Source of the DNA: Solilutibacter tolerans
Lineage (GTDB): Bacteria; Pseudomonadota; Gammaproteobacteria; Xanthomonadales; Xanthomonadaceae
Assembly (NCBI RefSeq): GCF_900155935.1
Contig: NZ_FTLW01000005.1
Coordinates: forward strand, 124,001 to 188,000
Direction of reading: 5' to 3'
Length of the DNA: 64,000 nt
A model generated the notes under the pieces. The model saw only the letters and a list, made by a program, of their open reading frames with translations. It did not search any database and was not told the DNA's origin. A program made the translations under genes and the position numbers. The stretch's first letter is position 1. Each line of letters opens with the position of its first letter. Positions 7,835-16,578 of this stretch are shown here, piece by piece.

Positions 7835-9211
7835 TCAGGCGACGCGGCGGCGCAGGTAATTGAGCAGGTCGATGCGGGTAATGAGGCCGAGGAACTTGTC
7901 GCCGTCGTTGACGATGGCCACATGCCCGCGATCGAACACCGGCAGCAGGGCTTCGATGGGTGCCTTGACGTCGAGCGCGTCCAGCTTCTTCACCATCGCC
8001 GAAGACACCGGCTCGCGGAAGCGCGATTCATCGCCATACACATGCAGCAGCACGTCGCTTTCATCGACCATGCCGACGATGCGGTCGCCGTCCATCACCG
8101 GCAGCTGCGAAATATCGTAGAGCTTCATGCGCTGGTAGGCGGTGAGGAGCAGATCGTCGGCCTTGATCACCACGGTGTCGCGCTCGGCATAGGGACGCAG
8201 GATGAGGTCGCGCAAGTCGCCGTGTTGCGGGCGCTCGGTGAAGCCGTTATCGCGCATCCAGTCGTCGTTGTACATCTTCGACAGATATTTGTTGCCGGTG
8301 TCGCAGACGAGCGTCAGCACGTTCTTGGGCGTGGTCTGCTCGCGGCAATATTTCAGCGCCGCGGCCAGCAGGGTGCCGGTCGAGGAGCCACCCAAGATGC
8401 CTTCGGCCTCCAGCAAGTGGCGCGCGGCGTGGAAACTTTCCGCATCGCTGATGGCATAGGCTTTCTTGACGCGGGTGAAGTCGGAGATGGACGGCAGGAA
8501 ATCCTCGCCGATGCCTTCGACCATCCAGCTGGCGGATTTGTCGCTCAGCGTGCCGCGATTGATGTATTCCTCGAGGATCGAGCCGACCGGATCGGCCAGC
8601 ACGAGTTCCGTATCGGGGGATTCCTTGGCGAAACAACGCGACAGGCCGGTCATGGTGCCGGAGCTGCCGCAGCCAAATACCATCGCATCGAGGCCGCCGA
8701 CCTCCGCCATCTGGCGCAGGATTTCCGGGCCGGTGCCGAACTCGTGCGCGGCCGGGTTGTCCGGGTTGCCGAACTGGTTGACGAAGAACGCGCCCGGCGT
8801 TTCATCGGCAATGCGCTTGGCGAGGTCCTGGTAATACTCGGGGTGGCCCTTGGCGACATCCGAGCGCGTCAGCACGACCTCGGCGCCCATCGCCTTGAGG
8901 TTGAAGATCTTCTCCCGGCTCATCTTGTCCGGCACGACCAGGATCAACTTGTAGCCCTTTTGGCGGGCGACGAGTGCAAGGCCGAGGCCGGTGTTGCCCG
9001 CAGTGCCTTCGACCAAGGTCGCGCCGGGCTTGAGATCGCCGCGCTTCTCGGCCGCTTCGATCATCGACACGCCGATGCGATCCTTGATCGAGCCACCGGG
9101 GTTCTGGTTTTCCAGTTTGAGGAACAACCGGCAGGGGCCGGTATCGATGTGCGTCGCCTCGACGATGGGGGTATTGCCGATGAGCGAAAGCACGGAAGGT
9201 TGGACGGACAT
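7835..9211 (-). CDS. Cystathionine beta-synthase with C-terminal CBS domain pair
   Basis: PLP enzyme condensing serine with homocysteine to cystathionine, 458 aa. The fold-type II catalytic core occupies about residues 1-325, with the PLP lysine in GGSIKDRIG near residue 41 and the phosphate loop in GTAGNTG near residue 70. Two CBS motifs follow at about 335-455 and probably act as a regulatory module. It lacks the N-terminal haem domain of animal enzymes. It is the first gene of a leftward pair with the gamma-lyase. A start-proximal hairpin separates it from the upstream peptidase gene. Confidence 0.93.
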   Translation of the reverse strand: MSVQPSVLSLIGNTPIVEATHIDTGPCRLFLKLENQNPGGSIKDRIGVSMIEAAEKRGDLKPGATLVEGTAGNTGLGLALVARQKGYKLILVVPDKMSREKIFNLKAMGAEVVLTRSDVAKGHPEYYQDLAKRIADETPGAFFVNQFGNPDNPAAHEFGTGPEILRQMAEVGGLDAMVFGCGSSGTMTGLSRCFAKESPDTELVLADPVGSILEEYINRGTLSDKSASWMVEGIGEDFLPSISDFTRVKKAYAISDAESFHAARHLLEAEGILGGSSTGTLLAAALKYCREQTTPKNVLTLVCDTGNKYLSKMYNDDWMRDNGFTERPQHGDLRDLILRPYAERDTVVIKADDLLLTAYQRMKLYDISQLPVMDGDRIVGMVDESDVLLHVYGDESRFREPVSSAMVKKLDALDVKAPIEALLPVFDRGHVAIVNDGDKFLGLITRIDLLNYLRRRVA

Positions 9212-9234
9212 GGGATTACTCGTGTGTGCAAAGA

Positions 9235-9260
9235 ACCTGCCCCGCGGGTGCGGGGCAGGT
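9235..9260 (-). terminator. Rho-independent terminator after the M3 peptidase gene
   Basis: Perfect 11-bp stem (ACCTGCCCCGC with GCGGGGCAGGT) around a 4-base loop. Read leftward it is followed by TTCTTTG. It sits between the stop of the M3 peptidase gene and the start of the cystathionine beta-synthase gene, so the latter should have its own promoter or depend on read-through. Confidence 0.85.
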
Positions 9261-9268
9261 GGGTCAGC

Positions 9269-11467
9269 TTAGCGCTTGGTGGGGGTCGCGGTCAGCCCGC
9301 GGCGTTCAAGCAGGTAGCGAATCTGCGGCTCCTGGCCGGAGAAATCGTGGAACAGTTGCAGCGCGTCCTTGCTGCCACCCTGCGAGAGCAGGGTCTTGCG
9401 GAAGCGGTCGCCATTGGCGCGAGTCAGGCCGCCGTTCTGCTGAATCCACGCAACCGTGGTCGCATCCAGCACTTCCGACCAGATGTAGGCGTAGTAGCCG
9501 GCCGCGTAGCCGCCCATGATGTGGCTGAAGTAGTTGGTGCGGTAACGCGGCGGCACGGCGGCATAATCGAGGCCCACGCGCTTGAGGGCGGCAGCTTCGT
9601 AATCGAGGATGCCGGCGGCGTCGGGTAGCTGGTTGGCACCGACCTGATGGTAGGCCTGGTCCAGCAGCGCGGCGCCGAGGTACTCCGTGGTGGCGAAGCC
9701 TTGGTTGAACTGATCGGCGGCCAGCACCTTGTCGAGCAACGCCTTCGGCATCGGCTCGCCGGTCTGCCAATGCACGGCGTAGCTGGACAGCACCGATGGC
9801 CACGTCGCGCCCATCTCGTGCACCTGCGAGGGGAACTCGACGAAGTCGCGCGGCACGCTGGTGCCACTGAAGTACGGGTACTTCACGTCGGAGAACATGC
9901 CATGCAGGACATGGCCGAATTCGTGGAAGGTAGTGTTGACGTCATCCCAGGTCAGGAGTGCGGGCTTGCCTTCGCTTGGCTTGGTGACGTTGAGGTGGAA
10001 CGCGACCACCGGCTTGGTGCCAAGCAGGCCCGACTGCTGCACATAGCTGCTCATCCACGCGCCACCGCGCTTGGAGGGACGCGCGAAGGGATCCACCACC
10101 ACCAGCGCGAGTTCCGAACCATCGGCGTTGAAGGCCTCGTAGGTCTTGACGTCCGGATGGTAGGTCGGCAGGTCCGGGCGCGGCTTGAAGGTCACGCCGT
10201 AGAAATCGCCGACGAACTTGAACACGCCCTTCTCGATGACGTTGTTGAGTTCCAGGTAGGGCTTGAGCTCGTTCTCGTCGAAGTCGTACTCGGCCTTACG
10301 CACCTTCTCGGTGTAGAAGTCCCAATCCCACGATTCCAGCTTGAAGGTCGGTTGGCCCTTGGCCTTCTGCTCGCGGTCAATCATCGCCTGCAATTTGGCA
10401 CCTTCCTTGCGCGCGTTGGCGACGGCCGCCGGGGCCAGTTGCGACAACATCTTGTTGACGGCTTCCGGCGTCTTCGCGGTCTGGTTTTCCAGCGAGAAGG
10501 CGGCGTAGTTGGGGTAGCCCATGATCGCGGCGCGCTCGGCACGCAGCTTGGCCACGCGCGAGACGATCTCGCGGTTGTCCCATTGGTTGCCACGAGTACC
10601 GCGAGCCAGCGAAGCCTTCATGATGCGCTCGCGCAGCGCGCGGTTCTGCAGCTGGCCCATCAGCGGCTGGCCGGTGGTGTTGAGCAGGGCGATACGGTAC
10701 TTGCCTTCCTGTCCCTTGGCCTTGGCCGCATCGGCCAGCACCTGGATCTGCTCGTCGGACAAGCCAGCCAGTTCGTCGCGGTTGTCGACCACGATGGCCG
10801 AGTCATTTACTTCTGCCAGTACGTTCTGGCTGAACTTGGTGGACAGCGTGGCCATCTCGCTGTTCATGGCCTTGATGCGCTCTTTCTGCTCCGGCGTCAG
10901 GTTGGCGCCGGCGCGGACGAAGTCATCGTAGTACTCGTTGACCAGGCGCAAGCTTTCGGCATCAAGGCCTAGCTGATTGCGTTGCTCGTACACCGCCTTG
11001 ATGCGGGCGAACAGGGCGGGGTTGAGGGCGATGGCATCGCGATGCGCGGAGAACTTCGGCGCATAGTCGGCCTGCAGCTTCTGGATTGCGTCATTGGTGT
11101 TGGTGGCATTGATGCCGCTGAACACGGCCAAGGTGCGGCCCAAGGTCTGGCCGGTACGCTCCATCGCCACGATGGTGTTTTCGAAGGTAGGTGCCTCGGA
11201 GTTGTTGGCGATGGCATCGTATTCGGCGCGCTCTTCCTGCATGCCGCGGTCGAAGGCGGGGGCGAAGTGTTCGATCTTGATCTTGTCGAACTGCGGGTAC
11301 TGCCACTGCAGCGGGCTGGGCGCAAACAGCGGGTTGGAAGCGGTCTCGGGCATCGATTCACTCGTTGCGTCAGCGGTGGTCTCGCTGACAGGCGCGGTGG
11401 CGCAGCCTGACAGGGCGGTGGCGATGGCCAGCGTCAATGCGCTGGCAAGCAGTCGGTGTTGGGACAT
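9269..11467 (-). CDS. M3-family peptidyl-dipeptidase (Dcp-like) lipoprotein
   Basis: Thimet-oligopeptidase-type zinc peptidase, 732 aa. The signal peptide carries a lipobox LSGC, so it is probably lipid-anchored, unlike cytosolic E. coli Dcp. The zinc motif HEFGHVLHGMF lies near residues 510-520, and the third ligand Glu is in DFVEFPSQ about 28 residues later. Family members remove C-terminal dipeptides or cleave short oligopeptides. Full length (Dcp about 680-720 plus signal). It is divergent from the CBS-domain gene over a palindrome-containing spacer. Confidence 0.93.
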   Translation of the reverse strand: MSQHRLLASALTLAIATALSGCATAPVSETTADATSESMPETASNPLFAPSPLQWQYPQFDKIKIEHFAPAFDRGMQEERAEYDAIANNSEAPTFENTIVAMERTGQTLGRTLAVFSGINATNTNDAIQKLQADYAPKFSAHRDAIALNPALFARIKAVYEQRNQLGLDAESLRLVNEYYDDFVRAGANLTPEQKERIKAMNSEMATLSTKFSQNVLAEVNDSAIVVDNRDELAGLSDEQIQVLADAAKAKGQEGKYRIALLNTTGQPLMGQLQNRALRERIMKASLARGTRGNQWDNREIVSRVAKLRAERAAIMGYPNYAAFSLENQTAKTPEAVNKMLSQLAPAAVANARKEGAKLQAMIDREQKAKGQPTFKLESWDWDFYTEKVRKAEYDFDENELKPYLELNNVIEKGVFKFVGDFYGVTFKPRPDLPTYHPDVKTYEAFNADGSELALVVVDPFARPSKRGGAWMSSYVQQSGLLGTKPVVAFHLNVTKPSEGKPALLTWDDVNTTFHEFGHVLHGMFSDVKYPYFSGTSVPRDFVEFPSQVHEMGATWPSVLSSYAVHWQTGEPMPKALLDKVLAADQFNQGFATTEYLGAALLDQAYHQVGANQLPDAAGILDYEAAALKRVGLDYAAVPPRYRTNYFSHIMGGYAAGYYAYIWSEVLDATTVAWIQQNGGLTRANGDRFRKTLLSQGGSKDALQLFHDFSGQEPQIRYLLERRGLTATPTKR

Positions 11468-11551
11468 CGGGCGTGCAACCTCTTGATCCGGAAACGATCA
11501 GGGTATCGCATCGGGCCTGACCAAGCCCCTGCCATCAGTCAGCCCGCCACC

Positions 11552-11574
11552 TGAACGCCAGCCGCTGGCGTTCA
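11552..11574. repeat. 23-bp perfect palindrome (candidate operator)
   Basis: Arms of 11 bp (TGAACGCCAGC and GCTGGCGTTCA) around one central base, in the 170-bp spacer between divergent genes for the M3 peptidase and a CBS-domain protein. Without a T-run it is not a typical terminator. Dyad length and position suit a dimeric regulator binding site; an RNA hairpin is the alternative. Confidence 0.6.
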
Positions 11575-11595
11575 CGCATCAGCGACCTGGTGGTG

Positions 11596-11610
11596 GGGAT
11601 GCTGCATCCC
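11596..11610. repeat. 15-bp perfect palindrome (second candidate site)
   Basis: GGGATGC and GCATCCC around a single T, 21 bases after the 23-bp palindrome and 27 bases before the CBS-domain start codon. The sequence differs from the first palindrome, so they are not repeats of one site. It could form a hairpin in the 5' leader. Confidence 0.45.
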
Positions 11611-11637
11611 TGATTTCATTCCCTCCAGGAGCTCCAA

Positions 11638-12066
11638 ATGTCAGACATCACCAGCGTGATGACCTCCAACCCGTCCAGCTGCCGCATCGACACCCCGCTG
11701 GCTGATGTGGCCCAGATGATGGTCGACAGCGACTGCGGGATGATCCCCGTGGTGGACGAAGCCAACAAGCCAATTGGCGCGGTCACCGACCGCGACATCG
11801 CCACCCGTATCGTGGCCGCCGGCATCGATGCAGGCCTCAGCAGTGCTGGCGACGCGATGACCTCGCCAGTCAAGACCGTGACCATGACGACGAGCTTGTA
11901 TGACGCGACCTGCGTGATGGAGGCGGAGAAGATTCGCCGCGTGATCGTGGTGGATGGTGACGGTCAACTGGCGGGCGTGGCGGCTCTGGCCGACTTGGCC
12001 CTGGCCGGCAAGAGTGAGGCCACGGCGCAGGTGGTCAAGGAAGTCTCGGAGCCGGGCAAGGCCTGA
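11638..12066 (+). CDS. Tandem CBS-domain protein
   Basis: Stand-alone CBS (Bateman) module of 142 aa. Two CBS motifs span about residues 5-60 (VTDRDIATR ends the first) and 72-125 (LAGVAALADLA ends the second). Such proteins usually sense adenine nucleotides and act through unknown partners. No other domain is present. A GGAG sequence lies 9 bases before the ATG. Monocistronic: a terminator follows 30 bases after the stop. Confidence 0.9.
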   Translation: MSDITSVMTSNPSSCRIDTPLADVAQMMVDSDCGMIPVVDEANKPIGAVTDRDIATRIVAAGIDAGLSSAGDAMTSPVKTVTMTTSLYDATCVMEAEKIRRVIVVDGDGQLAGVAALADLALAGKSEATAQVVKEVSEPGKA

Positions 12067-12096
12067 TTTCCAGGCCGTCGCAGCCGGTTCGCTGCG

Positions 12097-12126
12097 GAGC
12101 GCCACCTGTTTGGTGGCGCTCTTTTT
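12097..12126 (+). terminator. Rho-independent terminator of the CBS-domain gene
   Basis: Ten-bp stem (GAGCGCCACC with GGTGGCGCTC), 5-base loop, then five T. Confidence 0.9.
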
Positions 12127-12211
12127 GCTTTGAGAGTGCGTGTTGTTTGGCCCGTCTCGCGGGCCTATATTCGGTTGCATCCGCCGGAATGCCGGCTCGG
12201 GGAGAACGGCC

Positions 12212-14311
12212 ATGCGGCAATTCCTGACACGCACCGAAGCACGCGCATCGATATTTCTACTGGCCGCGATGCTGCTGGCCGCAATGCCGCTACAGGCAGC
12301 AGAAACCCTGCGTTACGTGATCCTGGTCGATGGCGGCAAGCAGGCGGGGCACCAGACCACCGAGATGGCCGATGACGGCACCGTCCGTACCGAGTTCACC
12401 TTCAAGGACAACGGTCGCGGCCCCGAGCTAAAGGAACGGTACCGCCTTGCTGCCGATGGCAGCTTCGCCGACTACGAGGTCAAAGGTACGTCCACCTTCG
12501 GGGCGCCGGTCCATGAAACCTGGCAGGTCAAAGATGGCCTTGGTCGCTGGAAATCCACCTCGGACGCGGGGGAAGCGCCGCAGCGCGATGGTGCACTGTA
12601 TTGGTCCTTGGCTGGGACGCCACAATCGTATGCGCCAATGCTGGCGGCGCTCGCCAAGCGTGGCGATGCCGGTGTCCCGCTGATTCCCTCAGGCATATTG
12701 CGCGCCCGCGTGATCGACGAGGTCACGCTCAATCGCGATGGACAGACGCGCAAGGTGAACTTGCTGGCGATGACGGGTGTCGGCTTCACTCCGACCTTCG
12801 TCTGGGTGACAACCGATGGCAGCCCACGCGTCTTCGCTTCCATCCAGCCGGGTTGGATGCAGATGGTTGAAGCGGGCTGGGAAAAACAGGCCGATGAGCT
12901 CGAGAAGCGACAGAAGGTCGCCGAAGCCAAGGCGCTAGTCGACCTCAACAAGCGCCTGTCGCATGCCATCCCGGGCGTGACGCTGATCCATAACGTGCGT
13001 CTGTTCGACAGCGAAAAGGGTGTCGTCAGCCCACTGTCATCCGTATTGATCCGCGATGGCCGGATCGTGCGGGTCGGTGAGGGCGATTGGGCGACGAGTG
13101 ACCATGTCGGCAATGCGCTGGAAACGGCCAGCATCGCGCGCACATTGGATGGCGACGGTCGCGTGCTGATGCCCGGTTTGTTCGATGCGCATGCGCACAC
13201 CTCACGCTGGAATGGTGGTCTGGATCTTGCAGCTGGCGTTACCAGCATTCGCGACATGGGCAACGACAATGCCACGTTGCAACAAGTCATGGCCGAGGAA
13301 CGCGAAGGCAAGCTGCTGGGTGCACGCGTGGTGCCGGCCGGCTTCCTGGAAGGCGAAAGCAAGATGTCGGCGCGTAACGGTTTCGTCATCAAGGATCTGG
13401 ATGGCGCCAAGAAGGCCATCGATTGGTACGCCCAGCACGGTTACCCGCAGATCAAGATCTACAACTCATTTCCCAAGGACATCTTGAAAGATACCGTGGC
13501 CTACGCGCACGAAAAGGGGCTTCGGGTCAGTGGTCACATCCCGGTATTCCTGCGCGCGCAGGATGCGGTGGATGCCGGCTACGACGAGATCCAGCACATC
13601 AACCAGGTGCTATTGAATTTCCTGGTCGACGAGAAGACCGACACCCGCACGCTGGAGCGTTTCTACCTGCCGGCGAAGAAAGTGGCGGATATGGACTTCG
13701 ACGCACAGCCTGTGCAGAACTTCATCGCCTTGTTGGCCAAAAAGCAGGTGGTGATCGATCCGACCCTGGCCACGTTCGATTTTCTGCGTCAACGCTCAGG
13801 ACAGATGTCGAAGGCGTTCGCTGCTGTGGCCGATCACATGCCACCTGATGTGCAGCGCGGATTGCGGGTCGCCGAATTCAACATCCCCGATGACGCCACG
13901 GCTGCGCGATACGACAAGTCGTATTTGAAGATGGTGGATTTTGTCGGCCGCATGCATCGTGCGGGCGTGCCGATCGTCGCGGGCACCGATGGGTTGCCGG
14001 GCTTCACCTTGCAGCGTGAATTGCAGCTATACGTGGATGCGGGAATGACCCCGGCGCAGGCGCTGCAGACCGCGACTTGGAACCCCGCCAAATATGCCCG
14101 TGTGTTGGATGATCGAGGCAGCATTGCGGTGGGCAAGCGTGCCGACCTGATCCTCATCGATGGCGATCCGGCCCACGATATCTCGGACATTCGCAAAGTG
14201 GCGACGGTGATCAAGGGCGACATCGTCTATTACCCGAGCGAGGTCTATAGCGAATTGGGCATCAAACCGTTCGCCGATCCGGTCAAGCCGGTCGATTCAG
14301 TTACGAAATAA
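12212..14311 (+). CDS. Exported amidohydrolase-superfamily protein with extra N-terminal domain
   Basis: Metal-dependent hydrolase of 699 aa with a signal peptide (cleavage near LQA-AE). Residues about 30-250 form an unassigned beta-rich domain resembling substrate-analogue scaffolds of other exported amidohydrolases. The catalytic barrel begins near residue 260: HxH in FDAHAHTS near 328, a candidate carbamylated Lys in QIKIYNS near 416, His in VSGHIPV near 440, a further His in IQHINQ, and the proton-shuttle Asp in AGTDGLPG near 590. This is a binuclear-site layout of prolidase/imidazolonepropionase-like members. The ATG follows GGGGAGAA. Substrate unknown. Confidence 0.88.
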   Translation: MRQFLTRTEARASIFLLAAMLLAAMPLQAAETLRYVILVDGGKQAGHQTTEMADDGTVRTEFTFKDNGRGPELKERYRLAADGSFADYEVKGTSTFGAPVHETWQVKDGLGRWKSTSDAGEAPQRDGALYWSLAGTPQSYAPMLAALAKRGDAGVPLIPSGILRARVIDEVTLNRDGQTRKVNLLAMTGVGFTPTFVWVTTDGSPRVFASIQPGWMQMVEAGWEKQADELEKRQKVAEAKALVDLNKRLSHAIPGVTLIHNVRLFDSEKGVVSPLSSVLIRDGRIVRVGEGDWATSDHVGNALETASIARTLDGDGRVLMPGLFDAHAHTSRWNGGLDLAAGVTSIRDMGNDNATLQQVMAEEREGKLLGARVVPAGFLEGESKMSARNGFVIKDLDGAKKAIDWYAQHGYPQIKIYNSFPKDILKDTVAYAHEKGLRVSGHIPVFLRAQDAVDAGYDEIQHINQVLLNFLVDEKTDTRTLERFYLPAKKVADMDFDAQPVQNFIALLAKKQVVIDPTLATFDFLRQRSGQMSKAFAAVADHMPPDVQRGLRVAEFNIPDDATAARYDKSYLKMVDFVGRMHRAGVPIVAGTDGLPGFTLQRELQLYVDAGMTPAQALQTATWNPAKYARVLDDRGSIAVGKRADLILIDGDPAHDISDIRKVATVIKGDIVYYPSEVYSELGIKPFADPVKPVDSVTK

Positions 14312-14329
14312 TTTCCTAAGATCTGGCGT

Positions 14330-14352
14330 GGCCGCACGATTCAAGTGCGGCC
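14330..14352. terminator. Stem-loop between convergent genes
   Basis: GGCCGCAC and GTGCGGCC pair as an 8-bp stem with a 7-base loop, between the convergent amidohydrolase and ferredoxin reductase genes. There is no T-run, so it may be a weak or Rho-assisted bidirectional terminator. Confidence 0.45.
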
Positions 14353-14368
14353 GACTCCCCATGCGGGC

Positions 14369-15181
14369 CTACTTCTCGACGAACGCGCGCTCGAACACAT
14401 ATTCGCCAGGCGTACCGATGCGCGGCGCCGCGTTGAAGCCACGGCCGTCCAGCAGCGCGCGGAAATCCGCCAGCATCGACGGACTGCCGCAGACCATCGC
14501 ACGGTCATGTACGGCGTCGAGGGGTTCGATGCCGAGGAACTCTGTCATCCGACCATCAGCCAGCATCTCGGTGATGCGTCCACGATGGTCATGCCCGCGA
14601 TACTCGAAGTCCTCACGCGAGACAGCGGGGAAATAGAGCAGTTTGTCGCGCACGATATCGCCCAGGAGCTCGTGCTCGGGCAGAGTGGTTTCGAAAAACT
14701 CGCGATAGGCCAAGTCCTCCGCGCTGCGCACACCATGGCAGACGATGACCTTGTCGAAGCGCTCGTAGGTCTCTGGATCCTGCACGATCGACAGCCACGG
14801 CGCGAGGCCCGTGCCCGTGCCCAAGAGATACAAGTTGCGGCCTGGATGCAGGTCGGAAATCAATAGTGTGCCGGTGGGCTTGCGGCTGACCAGCACCGGA
14901 TCACCCGGCTTCAAATGCTGCAAACGTGAAGTCAGCGGCCCGTCCTGTACCTTGATGCTGAAAAAATGCAGGGTTTCTTCCCAATTCGCACTCGCGACCG
15001 AATACGCCCGCACTAAAGGCTTGATGCGGCCATCCGCGGTTTCCGTTTGCAGGCCAATCATCACGAACTGGCCGTTCTCGAAGCGCAGCCCCGCATCGCG
15101 GGTGGTGGTGAAGCTGAAATACGCATCGGTCCAATGATGGACCTCGAGCACGGTTTCGGTGAAGTACGGCGATTCGGACAT
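14369..15181 (-). CDS. fpr: Ferredoxin/flavodoxin--NADP+ reductase
   Basis: Soluble FAD flavoprotein moving electrons between NADPH and ferredoxin or flavodoxin, 270 aa as in bacterial Fpr enzymes. The FAD-binding RAYSVAS lies near residues 58-64, the NADP-binding glycine loop GTGTGLAP near 120-127, and VCGSPSML near 232 is the nicotinamide-side motif. The C-terminus ends FVEK. It is divergent from the DUF488 gene and convergent with the amidohydrolase gene. Confidence 0.93.
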   Translation of the reverse strand: MSESPYFTETVLEVHHWTDAYFSFTTTRDAGLRFENGQFVMIGLQTETADGRIKPLVRAYSVASANWEETLHFFSIKVQDGPLTSRLQHLKPGDPVLVSRKPTGTLLISDLHPGRNLYLLGTGTGLAPWLSIVQDPETYERFDKVIVCHGVRSAEDLAYREFFETTLPEHELLGDIVRDKLLYFPAVSREDFEYRGHDHRGRITEMLADGRMTEFLGIEPLDAVHDRAMVCGSPSMLADFRALLDGRGFNAAPRIGTPGEYVFERAFVEK

Positions 15182-15257
15182 GGGGGTGTCGATAGGGGTA
15201 ATCCGTCCATTTTACCGGGCTTGGGGTTTTAGGTTTGATCCGGGACAAACGCGAGTC

Positions 15258-15815
15258 ATGCATCATCGGCCTATGCAGCCGCCACATACGCTCTGGACAA
15301 TCGGCCATTCCACCCGGCCTTGGGAGGAATTCGTGGAGATGCTGAAGGCAGCTGGCATCGAAGTGTTGGTCGATGTGCGGCGTTTTGCTGGGTCGCGGCG
15401 CAACCCGCAGTTTTCGCGCGACGTCATGCCCGCCGCGCTGGCAGAAGCGGGCATCGAATACCTGCCGATGCCGGCGATGGGCGGCCGGCGCAAGGCTTTG
15501 CCGGACTCCCCGAATACCGCGTGGCGTGTCGAGGCCTTTCGCGCCTATGCCGATCACCTTGCCAGCAGCGAATACATCGGCGCACGCGAAGCGTTGATGC
15601 AGGTCGCCGAGCGCCGTCGTACCTGCGTAATGTGCGCAGAGGCGGTGTGGTGGCGCTGCCATCGTCGATTGATCTGCGATGACTTCGTCGCACGGGGCTG
15701 GCAGGTGATTCACTTGATGGCGCCTAACCGCAGCGAACAGCACGTGCTGAACGTCGAAGCCCTGATGCAGGGCGGTGTCTTGCGCTATCCCGCGCCTCAA
15801 CCCGATTTGTTTTGA
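15258..15815 (+). CDS. DUF488 family protein
   Basis: DUF488 protein of 185 aa. The family hallmarks TIGHST near residue 15, VDVRRFAGSRRNP near 37-50, and the Cys-containing CVMCAE and WWRCHR segments near 130-142 are all present. The family has no settled function; the paired cysteines suggest metal or redox chemistry. The ATG chosen has no strong binding site; a second ATG 5 codons later is possible, and an in-frame upstream extension would overlap the divergent fpr gene. It ends 6 bp from the convergent NYN gene. Confidence 0.85.
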   Translation: MHHRPMQPPHTLWTIGHSTRPWEEFVEMLKAAGIEVLVDVRRFAGSRRNPQFSRDVMPAALAEAGIEYLPMPAMGGRRKALPDSPNTAWRVEAFRAYADHLASSEYIGAREALMQVAERRRTCVMCAEAVWWRCHRRLICDDFVARGWQVIHLMAPNRSEQHVLNVEALMQGGVLRYPAPQPDLF

Positions 15816-15821
15816 AGCTGC

Positions 15822-16553
15822 TCAGTCTCGGCTACGCACGAATACCGAATTGGCACGTCCATCGGCGCCTTTGCGCAACTCCAGCGCATAACCGCTATGT
15901 GCGGCGATGAGGTCCTTCAACTTGGCGAAGCCATAGGTGCGAGTGTCGAAGTCGGAAGCCAGCCGCGACAGGTTGCTGCCGACCGCGCTGAGCGATGCCC
16001 AGCCTTCGTCATCCGATGCAACATCGACCGCCTCGTGCAGCAAGGCGTCCAATTTGCGATCCGCCTTGAGTTTGCCGGGCTGCTTGCTCGCCTTGTCGGG
16101 TGCTTGCTCGTTGCCCAGATTCTCGATGTAGATGAACTTGTCGCAGGCCGCGACGAAGGCCTGCGGCGTCTTGCGTTCGCCATAGCCGTGCACGGTCAGC
16201 CCTTGCTCGCGTATGCGTGCAGCCAAACGCGTGAAGTCGCTATCGCTGGAGACTATGCAGAAACCATCTAGATGACCGGCATAAAGCAGGTCCATCGCAT
16301 CGATGATCAGTGCGCTATCTGTCGCGTTCTTGCCGGTGGTGTAGTTGAATTGCTGGATAGGTTGCACGGAGTGATCCAGCAGCATTTTCTTCCAGCCGGA
16401 CAGGTGTTGCGATGTCCAGTTGCCATACGCGCGACGAACAATGGCCTGCCCCGACTTGGCCACCTCCTGCAACAGCTGAGGCAGGCGTTCGGACTGGGCG
16501 TTGTCGGCATCGATCAGCAGGGCAAAACGGGCAACTTGGCCGGGCATACTCAT
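15822..16553 (-). CDS. NYN (PIN-like) nuclease-domain protein with C-terminal OST-HTH/LOTUS-like domain
   Basis: 243 aa. The N-terminal NYN domain (about residues 8-145) shows the acidic metal-site pattern LLIDADNAQ, TDSALIIDAMD and VSSDSDFTRL typical of PIN-like ribonucleases. A Lys/Gln linker leads to a C-terminal OST-HTH/LOTUS-like segment (about 165-240; SLSAVGSNL, TYGFAKLKDLI) that binds RNA in other proteins. The family is LabA/DUF88-like; an RNA nuclease or RNA-binding role is inferred. It lies 25 bp downstream of the ABC exporter gene on the same strand. Confidence 0.87.
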   Translation of the reverse strand: MSMPGQVARFALLIDADNAQSERLPQLLQEVAKSGQAIVRRAYGNWTSQHLSGWKKMLLDHSVQPIQQFNYTTGKNATDSALIIDAMDLLYAGHLDGFCIVSSDSDFTRLAARIREQGLTVHGYGERKTPQAFVAACDKFIYIENLGNEQAPDKASKQPGKLKADRKLDALLHEAVDVASDDEGWASLSAVGSNLSRLASDFDTRTYGFAKLKDLIAAHSGYALELRKGADGRANSVFVRSRD

Positions 16554-16578
16554 GGCGGTTTCCCTGTGCGTGGATGGC

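Noticed and set aside
7811-9628. 605-codon open frame opposite the cystathionine beta-synthase gene
   Set aside because: It lies antisense to a well-conserved gene and has no family motif; high GC codon bias creates such shadows.
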